Below are positions 1 to 6,957 of a DNA stretch of 22,259 nt, in pieces. The notes under the pieces were generated by a model that worked only from the letters and a program-made list of their open reading frames with translations, was not told the origin of the DNA and made no database searches. This stretch comes from Syntrophales bacterium (GTDB taxonomy: Bacteria; Desulfobacterota; Syntrophia; Syntrophales; UBA5619). Numbering within the stretch: position 1 is the stretch's first letter; each line of letters starts with the position of its first letter. The translations under genes were made by a program, and so were the position numbers. Where the stretch lies: the NCBI GenBank assembly GCA_023229765.1, contig JALNYO010000049.1, positions 1 through 22,259 on the forward strand, read 5' to 3'.

Positions 1-190
1 CATGGCGGAGATCGAACTCAGCGTTCTGAAAGGACAGTGCCTTGATCGCCGAATTCCCGACATGGCAACCATGCAAACTCAAGTGGCCGCATGGGAAAGA
101 GACCGAAATAACAGTGCCAGAAAAATTTCCTGGCAATTTACGACATCGGACGCTCGGATCAAACTGAAGCGCCTTTATCCGAATTTATAG
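1..190 (+). CDS. IS630-family transposase, C-terminal end (partial, runs off left edge)
   Basis: The open frame enters from the left edge and stops at TAG 188-190. The visible 62 residues match the tail of the DDE transposase of one IS630 subgroup: a stretch reading MAEIELSVL, then QCLDRRIPD, then an FTTSDARIKLKRLYP ending. In that subgroup the last catalytic Glu is the E of the AEIE stretch. The DDE core and helix-turn-helix lie outside the window. The ATG at position 2 is internal and not a true start. The last 16 bases overlap the 3' end of the opposite-strand gene at 175-642. The element belongs to a different IS630 subgroup from the one at 11125-12238, because the C-terminal sequences share no obvious similarity. 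Confidence 0.85.
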   Translation, partial: MAEIELSVLKGQCLDRRIPDMATMQTQVAAWERDRNNSARKISWQFTTSDARIKLKRLYPNL

Positions 191-206
191 GCGTTACATG
201 GTACTA
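1..206 (+). mobile_element. Right end of an IS630-type insertion sequence
   Basis: After the transposase stop (190) comes a short tail that ends in CTAG at 204-207. IS630 is known to insert at CTAG and duplicate the central TA, so the element's right end is probably at about 204-206 (inference). The left end is outside the window, so inverted repeats cannot be compared. The neighbouring minus-strand reading frame (175-642) continues into this sequence, consistent with insertion into the 3' end of that gene. Confidence 0.5.
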
Positions 207-642
207 GAAGATCTTTTGCAGTATCTGGTTCTGGACATGGGTTGGTGCTGATTTCCCATCCATCATGAGTGATCGCAATTTCCCCTTTGAAACATCCGGT
301 CATAGGATACACGCTTCTCTTGGGGGGTGCATCAACCGCCTGTCCGAGCGAGATACCTTCCATGGCAGTAAATTCAACACCTACAATGTTTCCAGGCGGA
401 TTTGATTTGGTGAGAAGCAGGGCATCTGCCTTGATGGGTCTCCCATCATGCAGAATTCCTGCAAGTTGAACGGGAACACGTTCTTGAATTATGGGGGATG
501 CTGTTTCGTAAGTGAATCCTTCTTCCGCAATCACTCCTATCCAATAGGGATTTCGGTACAACATAAAGGGTGATTCCACGACAGAATCGCGGAAAGAGAA
601 GAGGCCCTTGCCTGCGTGACAAACGAACTCAGGTGATTTCAT
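175..642 (-). CDS. Hypothetical protein, last gene of the restriction operon, 3' end probably cut by an IS
   Basis: This 155-residue protein was not recognised. ATG is at 642-640, 56 bp after the hsdR stop and in the same direction, so it may be co-transcribed with the restriction genes. The start has only a weak purine-rich leader. The protein looks soluble: no signal peptide or membrane segment is visible, and it has mixed beta-type composition with many Pro and Gly. Roughly the last 11 residues, ending NAYKFG, are encoded by the IS630 end (175-206), so the native C-terminus has probably been replaced. It could be a restriction-operon accessory protein or simply a neighbour. No motif supports a function. 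Confidence 0.55.
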   Translation of the reverse strand: MKSPEFVCHAGKGLFSFRDSVVESPFMLYRNPYWIGVIAEEGFTYETASPIIQERVPVQLAGILHDGRPIKADALLLTKSNPPGNIVGVEFTAMEGISLGQAVDAPPKRSVYPMTGCFKGEIAITHDGWEISTNPCPEPDTAKDLLVPCNAYKFG

Positions 643-698
643 CTGCTGCCCATTAGCATGTCCATGCTCCGCATTAAGCTTGTCCCAAGAATATGGGC

Positions 699-3600
699 TT
701 ATGAATAGCGAAGGTTATTAATCCCCTCCGCCTTCGCCCGTAGCCGTTTATACGCCTCGGAGGCCAGCCAGCCAGTGACGACCTTCTGGAAGGCTGCATC
801 ATTCATGAATCGGGCGAAGATTTCCTCATTCTGGTCCATCCGCTCCACAAAGAGGGTTTCCAGGAGGTTCTTGAAGACCAGCTCAAATTTGTCGCCAGGA
901 TTGACGACGGCAGCTTGCTGGAGGGCCTCGTCGGAGGTTGCCGCTTCGATGATCTGATCGAAAAAGAGCTGGTCGGCCTGGTTGAAGTCCGTCCCGAACC
1001 TGTCATTCACGATATCGATCAGTCGGGAGAGCGCCATGGGTTCTTCACGGACCAATCCGCTACCGACTTCTGTCGGTCCGTCCAGGGCGATGCCAGCGCC
1101 TTCTTTAAGGCAGATCGATCCCTCACTGATCTTCTGCAAACGATAGTATTCGAGCCGTACATCGTCATCGAAATCATATACAGGACCCCGGCCGCGGCGC
1201 GGCAGTTTGGGGGCAAGATGGCGTAGAAAGACGTAGAGCTTTTCCAGGTCGGAATCCTGATAGGGGATGATCTGGCTCAGGAAGGCGTAAAGGTTGCGGA
1301 AGGCATAGAGTTTGCCACGCCAGAGTTCCGCCTCGTCTTCATCCTCTTGCTGGTTGGCAGTGAAGCGATCTACTGCTGGATCCAGGACGGCGTTCATGGC
1401 TTGATGGTCCGCAGGGCTTTGCCGCTGCCTCGGCTTGAAATAGACCTCACAAAACCGCTGCACTTCCTCCCTCAGATAGATGCCGGAGGTGTCCAGCTCA
1501 CCCTTGATCTGATACATCCGCGCCGGGTCCACCTCTTCGCCCATCACGGCGCCTTCGTAGTACGCCTTGAAGGCCTCGCGGATATCCTCCCGGTCGTTCA
1601 CGAAATCCAGCACGAAGGTGTCTTCCTTGAGTGGATGCGTCCGGTTCAGGCGGGAGAGGGACTGAACAGCCTGAATGCCTGCTAGCCGCTTGTCCACAAA
1701 CATTGTATGCAGGAGTGGCTGATCGAACCCGGTTTGATATTTCTCAGCGACAAGCAGTACCTGGTATTCGGGTGTGGCGAACTTCTCCGGAAGCTCCTTC
1801 TCTTTCACGCCGTTGTTCATGATCTCTTCTGTGTAATGGACATCCGGGAGTTTGTCATCCTGCACGGTCCCTGAGAAGGCAACGAGCGACTTGATGTGAT
1901 AGCCCTTCGCCTTGATATAGCGGTCGAAGCTCTGTTTGTAGCGAACAGCCTCCAAGCGCGAACCGGTCAAGACCATGGCCTTTGCCCGGCCGCCGATCTT
2001 GTGGCGGGTCACCGCCTGAAAATGCTCGACCATGATCTCCGTCTTCTGGGCGATATTGTGTGGGTGTAGTTTCAGAAAGCGCGCCAGTGCCCGTGCAGCC
2101 TTTTTCCGCTCAACATTCGGATCATCCTCGCAGGCTTTGAGCAGTTTGAAATAGGTGGCGTAGGTCGTGTAATGCCTCAGCACATCATGGACGAACTCCT
2201 CCTCGATGGCCTGTCGCATAGTGTAGCGGTGGAAGGGATTGCCGTTTCGCCCGAAGACCGCCAAGGTCTTGTGTTTGGGTGTGGCAGTAAAGGCGAAGAA
2301 GCTCAGGTTGGCCTGCTTCCCGCGTTTGGCCATGCTACGGAAGAGTTCCTCCATATCGGACAGACCCTCCTCGGCAGCTCGGCGTGTTGCCTCTTCCTTC
2401 AATGCCTCGCCCCCAAGCACTTCCTTGAGGTCGGTCGCTGTTTCTCCTCCCTGGGAGCTGTGTGCCTCGTCGATGATAACCGCACACCGGCGGGTCGTGA
2501 GCGTTCCTGTACCGTTCTCGCCCCGTTCATCGGCCATTTTGAGCAACTGCCGGGAAACGAAAGGAAACTTTTGGAGGGTGGTGATGATGATCGGCACTGC
2601 GTTCTCTAGCGCCTCGGCCAGTTGCCGCGAGCTCTCGTCGATTTTTTGCACGACGCCCCGTTTGTGCTCAAACTGGTAGATCGTATCCTGAAGTTGCTGG
2701 TCCAGGACCACGCGGTCGGTGATGACGATAACCGAGTCGTAAACTCGTTGATTGTCGCTGTCGTGCAACGAAGCCAGGCGGTGGGCCAACCAGCCGATGG
2801 TGTTGCTCTTGCCGCTGCCCGCCGAGTGTTCGATCAGATAGTTGTTGCCTACGCCCTCGTTGCGCGCCGCATCCACAAGCGTACGGACCGCCTGGAGCTG
2901 GTGATAGCGGGGGAAGATCATGGTCTCCTTCTTGACTTTGCGCCCCTCTTCTGTGCGCTTTTCCTCGATTTGCAGATGGAGGAACCGGACCAGAAGGTCG
3001 AGGAAGCTGTCACGCCGGAGGACTTCCTCCCACAGGTAGGCGGTTCGGTAAGTGCGACCATCGGGATCTGGAGGGTTTCCGGCACCGCCGTCACGCCCCC
3101 GATTGAACGGCAGAAAATGTGTCGCCGTGCCGGCCAGTCGGGTGGTCATCAACACGGTTTCGGTGTCCACGGCGAAATGGACCAGGGACCGCCGCTTAAA
3201 CTCAAAGATCGGCTCACGGGGGTCGCGGTCCTGTTGGTATTGACGCTTTGCGTTATCCGTCGTTTGTCCGGTGAGCGGATTTTTGAGTTCTGCCGTGGCA
3301 ACAGGGACGCCGTTCAGGCTAAGGGTGACGTCGAGAGACTTCTCCGAGTGGGTGGAGAAATGTAGTTGTCGGGTAATCCCGAGTCGGTTTGCCTTGTAGC
3401 GCTCCTCGAGTTCCGGATTGAGCTCATGCGCAGCCTTGAAGAAGGCCACCCGCAGGGTCCGGCCATAACACTTGAAGCCATGGCGAAGTGTGGTCAGGGA
3501 TCCGTAGGTATCCATCCATTTGCACAGATCACCGAGAACCTGCTCCCCGGTTCGCTCCCCATGCAGCGCCTCCAGCTTTGCCCATTCCTGGGGTTGCGTC

Positions 3601-3755
3601 TCGCGGATGAAGGCCAACACCTCTTTCGGAAAGATCGCTCGCTCACGGTCGAAGTCTTCAGACGAGACGTGGATGTACCCGTCCTCTATGAGGTAGGATT
3701 CGATAACGGTTTCAAAGGAGGTTTCACTATGTGGTGCTGAAGTTGCAAACATCAT
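699..3755 (-). CDS. hsdR: Type I restriction enzyme R subunit (endonuclease/translocase)
   Basis: The 1018 residues are a normal HsdR length. The N-terminal PD-(D/E)XK nuclease is visible with D142 and the E156-L-K158 pair, followed by a QxxxY-type motif near 170. The superfamily 2 helicase/translocase follows: Walker A HSAGSGKSN at about 310-318, the DEAH box at 429-432 and FAFTATP at about 487-493. A helical C-terminal part would dock on the HsdM/HsdS methylase. The subunit hydrolyses ATP to pull in DNA and cleaves far from the unmethylated site. The first ATG (3755-3753) shares its A with the TAA stop of the upstream HNH gene (TAATG), so translation is probably coupled; a second ATG follows directly. 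The gene is richer in GC than the three genes before it. No frameshift or missing motif is seen, so the enzyme should be active. Confidence 0.97.
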   Translation of the reverse strand: MMFATSAPHSETSFETVIESYLIEDGYIHVSSEDFDRERAIFPKEVLAFIRETQPQEWAKLEALHGERTGEQVLGDLCKWMDTYGSLTTLRHGFKCYGRTLRVAFFKAAHELNPELEERYKANRLGITRQLHFSTHSEKSLDVTLSLNGVPVATAELKNPLTGQTTDNAKRQYQQDRDPREPIFEFKRRSLVHFAVDTETVLMTTRLAGTATHFLPFNRGRDGGAGNPPDPDGRTYRTAYLWEEVLRRDSFLDLLVRFLHLQIEEKRTEEGRKVKKETMIFPRYHQLQAVRTLVDAARNEGVGNNYLIEHSAGSGKSNTIGWLAHRLASLHDSDNQRVYDSVIVITDRVVLDQQLQDTIYQFEHKRGVVQKIDESSRQLAEALENAVPIIITTLQKFPFVSRQLLKMADERGENGTGTLTTRRCAVIIDEAHSSQGGETATDLKEVLGGEALKEEATRRAAEEGLSDMEELFRSMAKRGKQANLSFFAFTATPKHKTLAVFGRNGNPFHRYTMRQAIEEEFVHDVLRHYTTYATYFKLLKACEDDPNVERKKAARALARFLKLHPHNIAQKTEIMVEHFQAVTRHKIGGRAKAMVLTGSRLEAVRYKQSFDRYIKAKGYHIKSLVAFSGTVQDDKLPDVHYTEEIMNNGVKEKELPEKFATPEYQVLLVAEKYQTGFDQPLLHTMFVDKRLAGIQAVQSLSRLNRTHPLKEDTFVLDFVNDREDIREAFKAYYEGAVMGEEVDPARMYQIKGELDTSGIYLREEVQRFCEVYFKPRQRQSPADHQAMNAVLDPAVDRFTANQQEDEDEAELWRGKLYAFRNLYAFLSQIIPYQDSDLEKLYVFLRHLAPKLPRRGRGPVYDFDDDVRLEYYRLQKISEGSICLKEGAGIALDGPTEVGSGLVREEPMALSRLIDIVNDRFGTDFNQADQLFFDQIIEAATSDEALQQAAVVNPGDKFELVFKNLLETLFVERMDQNEEIFARFMNDAAFQKVVTGWLASEAYKRLRAKAEGINNLRYS

Positions 3756-4462
3756 TATCTGATCCCTTTAAAGCGTCTGCGTACGGCAATTCTGTTAAGG
3801 TGGTCCACATGCTCTTGAAGTGCATGATATATAGCGATACAGAATTCGTAAAAACGTCCAGAGGCATCTAAACTACAAATCTTACCCATGGCACGCTGGG
3901 CCTGAGCTTTTGAAATAGGATCGACACCTGCTTCGCCATAGACGAATTCCTGAATTACACGTCTTCGATCATCAGTTAGGCTGGGGTGATCAAGACAAAG
4001 TACGTTTATAGTAGTTATAGCAGCATGATCATTGCCAGCAGGTTTAATATTTCCTTCCAAGTCGAAGCAAAAATGCCTTTCGCAACTTGGATGTAACGGC
4101 GAGATGAATTCTGCGCCATCGTTTTCCCACCAGTTACCCTTCTCTTGAGCGCCATAGCGATAACGTCTGCCCATCCCTATGCATGGAAAACAGGCAATCA
4201 AGTTGTCATAATCAAGGTCGGACCCAATTCGTTCAGCTCTACAAAGGTTCTCGGGCTTAATATGTTCGATGTGAGAGTTACGTTCATCAACCCTCCGCAT
4301 AGTGTAGGCACATAGCCAACCCTGCTCCTGTAACAAAGTTTGATGGAGATGCCTTTTTTCAGGATTCTGTAAGCATCGATAGTCTTCATTTGCACTACCA
4401 CATACTTGTCTACGCCAAACATAATAGCTACTAGGCATACCTGCCTTTCTCACATGCTTCAT
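3755..4462 (-). CDS. ptuB: PtuB-like HNH endonuclease (TIGR02646-type, Septu effector)
   Basis: The 235-residue protein starts at ATG 4462-4460, which overlaps the TGA of the upstream ATPase gene as ATGA. A longer frame to 4510 exists but would extend 48 bp further into that gene, so the coupled start is preferred. Visible motifs are CAYT at 51-54, the HNH-type stretch HIEHIKPE at 64-71, DYDNLIACF at about 84-92, a KG pair at 108-109 and SPLHPSCERHF at 121-131. This order is typical of the TIGR02646 family, which includes PtuB, the nuclease partner of PtuA in Septu defence and in retron Ec78. The second Cys of the usual CxxC is Thr here. It overlaps hsdR by one base. The likely role, inferred, is phage-triggered DNA or RNA cleavage controlled by the ATPase. 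Confidence 0.75.
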   Translation of the reverse strand: MKHVRKAGMPSSYYVWRRQVCGSANEDYRCLQNPEKRHLHQTLLQEQGWLCAYTMRRVDERNSHIEHIKPENLCRAERIGSDLDYDNLIACFPCIGMGRRYRYGAQEKGNWWENDGAEFISPLHPSCERHFCFDLEGNIKPAGNDHAAITTINVLCLDHPSLTDDRRRVIQEFVYGEAGVDPISKAQAQRAMGKICSLDASGRFYEFCIAIYHALQEHVDHLNRIAVRRRFKGIR

Positions 4463-5709
4463 TCTGCTAACAGCTCCATTCGTGCCATTCGGGCCTCTAG
4501 AACAGACCATTCAGGAAGATCAAGCCCAGCATTCCTTTTAGCGTCAATTAATAGACGTGCATTTTTGAAATTGCTTTCCCTTATCAGTGCTTCGACGTCT
4601 AATATTGCTTTAGAAGCATCACTCGGTCGGTCATCTGTCTCCATTAAGAATCGTAATATCCAGTTCGTATCCATGCCTAAAGTGCGGTCAGGCCGAATGA
4701 TGTCACTTCCTTTAAATAACAAGACCTGCTCTGGCTCAACAGCTGCTACTATTTGTGGCGAGTGCGTAGTTGCTATGAACTGGCAGTTTGGGAAAGTCTC
4801 TGTTAGCTGCATGACAACTGACCGCTGCCATTTTGGGTGTAGGTGCAGGTCAATCTCATCAATCAGCACTATGGCAGAGCCATTTTTGACAGGATCTTCA
4901 AGTTTGGGATTAGCCTGTGAAAGACGCTGGGCTAAGTCAAGAACCAATGCGAACATACCTCGTTCTCCATCAGAAAGTTGGCGTAGATCCAGTGTCTTTC
5001 CTGCCTTGTCCACGAGAAGTCGCGGTTTTGGTGATTTATCAGCCCGTAGGTTATCACATTCCGGTAAAAAACATTTTGCGGCACGTTTTAGTGCCACGAG
5101 GTGTTTTAACACCAGAGGAAGTTCAGCGCCTTGTGCTTCCTGTGCTCGGATCCAATATGCTATTTCTTGAAGTCGAAGTTCACGTCGTGAAAGTGCATCA
5201 GCAAATGCAGCGGCTTGACGACCAGCAGCACTTGCCGTTGATGGTGACGCATCAGACACCAAGGAGCGTCGTGTCGAAAAAAAAATCCCCAATGGCTGTT
5301 CTTTCTCTTTTTTAAGTTCCTTAAAGGAGCTGGGTAATGGTGGCTGAAAGTCTTCCTTGTCTGGTGTTTCCCAAACCTGTTCACGAGGCTTGTCAGAATC
5401 TCTTGGCACACTACTTTCCCGGTTTTTATGTACGAGATATGTAAAATCTGTGCCTTGAAATTTAAATGAACAATTGACTGTCATGAAGTTCGAATGAACG
5501 CGAATATCGTCTTCAACGAAAGGAAGAGGGCGACTGCGTGATGCTGTAACATTAGGAAGGATTCTTGATAGGCAGATGCACAAAGCATCGAGCACGGTAG
5601 TTTTGCCGACGCCGTTTACTCCAACCAATAGGTTCATGCCCTCTTGAAAATCAAATTTAGCCTGATCGAATGACCTAAGGTTAGCTACCTGAAGATTCTT
5701 TATTCTCAT
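4459..5709 (-). CDS. ptuA: PtuA-like AAA/SMC-type ATPase (Septu sensor/regulator)
   Basis: The 416 residues form a RecF/SMC-like ABC-type ATPase. Walker A GVNGVGKTT is at 30-38, the ABC-like signature LSDGERG at 245-251, Walker B IVLIDE at 280-285 with LHLHP after it, and the switch His in ATTHSPQ at about 313-319. A charged middle section (about 100-240) separates the two halves of the nucleotide-binding fold. Such ATPases paired directly with a TIGR02646 HNH protein define the Septu pair PtuA/PtuB, so the partner is the next gene, joined by an ATGA overlap. ATG lies only 3 bp after the hsdS stop, so the gene belongs to the restriction operon. An OLD-family reading is less likely because no Toprim domain is seen after the ATPase. 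Confidence is high for the ATPase fold and moderate for Septu function. Confidence 0.8.
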   Translation of the reverse strand: MRIKNLQVANLRSFDQAKFDFQEGMNLLVGVNGVGKTTVLDALCICLSRILPNVTASRSRPLPFVEDDIRVHSNFMTVNCSFKFQGTDFTYLVHKNRESSVPRDSDKPREQVWETPDKEDFQPPLPSSFKELKKEKEQPLGIFFSTRRSLVSDASPSTASAAGRQAAAFADALSRRELRLQEIAYWIRAQEAQGAELPLVLKHLVALKRAAKCFLPECDNLRADKSPKPRLLVDKAGKTLDLRQLSDGERGMFALVLDLAQRLSQANPKLEDPVKNGSAIVLIDEIDLHLHPKWQRSVVMQLTETFPNCQFIATTHSPQIVAAVEPEQVLLFKGSDIIRPDRTLGMDTNWILRFLMETDDRPSDASKAILDVEALIRESNFKNARLLIDAKRNAGLDLPEWSVLEARMARMELLAE

Positions 5710-5712
5710 GAT

Positions 5713-6957
5713 TTAGTTGACCTCCAGTTTGCCGGTAACGGCAGCAGAGATAAGAGCCGATCGACGCTCATTCAACAAGCCTATGGTCTTCTCTGCTGCA
5801 TTTCGCAAACTATCGAGCTTTGCAGTTTCTTGCTGTATATACCGAACAATCGCATATTGGTCGTTCTCGGGTGGGACAGGAACTCGCATATCGCCGAATT
5901 GATCAAAATATAATCTTAGACGCATATCCATAATCCCTGTTGATCTGCGGCGAAACTCAGGGAAACATATTCCACATCTGAATAGGTGGTGGTAATAAAT
6001 TGAGTTGACTCCATTAAGTTTCCTGAGAATATCGTAGGCAGGGCTTGTTACACCTTCATAGTTGGACACTCCAAATGCACCCATCCAAGCAAGAAGTTTG
6101 TTTACAACCAAATCTCCAGGTTTTACAAGCCAGTAATTATCAGTTGTTGTAGCCTTATTACCTCTTGCCTCTATATCTTTTCGTGGAAGTACACCTACCT
6201 CCGTATAAAGTGAGAGCAACTCAAAATTGTTATCAGGTGGAGCTGGTTCTGTAATGAGACGAAATAAGTATTTGACTCGTTTTGTTTTCCAATATTTTGG
6301 AATTGGTCCCAACCACTCAACCCCAGAATCCCTCATTTGAGCACTGGAGTTCAACCCACGGGTAACAGCACGAGTAATGAGAGAACGTCGTTTCTCTTCC
6401 AGCAAATCCAAAAGCCGCTTCTTTGCATCTAACATATCATCCAGCTTTAATATCTCTTTGTCGAGATAATCCGCGATGATATTTTGCTTATCTAATGCTG
6501 GTAATGGTACCGGCATGTTCCCGATAAAATTCCAATCCGCCCTTGGCATTTTCGAGCCATAGGTTGAAGCATTTACCGCATCAATAAATCCGGGAGACAG
6601 GCAGATATATTGAAGAAATCGTGAGTTAAAATTTACTGGTTGCATAACGAGAAACTCCGTGGTGCAGCGGCCAGAAAATTCAGCGATCCAAGCTTTAGTG
6701 AGGTATGGTCTCAGCTTTCCAAAAAGCACATCGCCCGGCTCAAAAGTATTGCAGAGAGATTCTCCTGATGTTACTGAAAACTCCTCCGGCTCAGTTGGGC
6801 CAAATGTCCCCTCCGCAAGTCGACCAGTGCCTGGCTCAATATGTTCCAAACCAAGATATGGTCGATTGTCGTCCATACCATCAACCTGCATACGGCGAAG
6901 TTGGACGGCATACTTCAACCGTACTGTCGGTCGCCCACACGTAGTATCTAATCTCAC
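5713..6957 (-). CDS. hsdS: Type I restriction-modification specificity subunit S
   Basis: The 414-residue protein has the two-half plan of HsdS. The first target-recognition domain is at about 10-155, followed by a helical conserved region at about 157-200 with KRLLDLLEEKRRSLI. The second recognition domain is introduced by SGVEWLGPIPKYW at about 211-223, and the second helical region runs from 365 to 414 and contains LLNERRSALI. Each recognition domain reads half of a bipartite DNA site and the helices set the spacing and bind HsdM. The start is GTG (6957-6955), overlapping the hsdM stop as GTGA. The two recognition halves look unrelated to each other, as expected for an asymmetric site. The target sequence cannot be predicted from this. 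Confidence 0.95.
   Translation of the reverse strand: MRLDTTCGRPTVRLKYAVQLRRMQVDGMDDNRPYLGLEHIEPGTGRLAEGTFGPTEPEEFSVTSGESLCNTFEPGDVLFGKLRPYLTKAWIAEFSGRCTTEFLVMQPVNFNSRFLQYICLSPGFIDAVNASTYGSKMPRADWNFIGNMPVPLPALDKQNIIADYLDKEILKLDDMLDAKKRLLDLLEEKRRSLITRAVTRGLNSSAQMRDSGVEWLGPIPKYWKTKRVKYLFRLITEPAPPDNNFELLSLYTEVGVLPRKDIEARGNKATTTDNYWLVKPGDLVVNKLLAWMGAFGVSNYEGVTSPAYDILRKLNGVNSIYYHHLFRCGICFPEFRRRSTGIMDMRLRLYFDQFGDMRVPVPPENDQYAIVRYIQQETAKLDSLRNAAEKTIGLLNERRSALISAAVTGKLEVN

Noticed and set aside
2622..3365. 247-residue plus-strand frame inside hsdR
   Set aside because: It is antisense to the hsdR helicase and nuclease motifs, has no domain of its own, and reflects the high GC of that gene. The other plus-strand frames in 775-3740 are similar.
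3755..4510. Longer N-terminus for the PtuB-like protein
   Set aside because: The extra 16 residues lie within the ATPase coding sequence; the ATGA-coupled start at 4462 fits the operon pattern and the family start.
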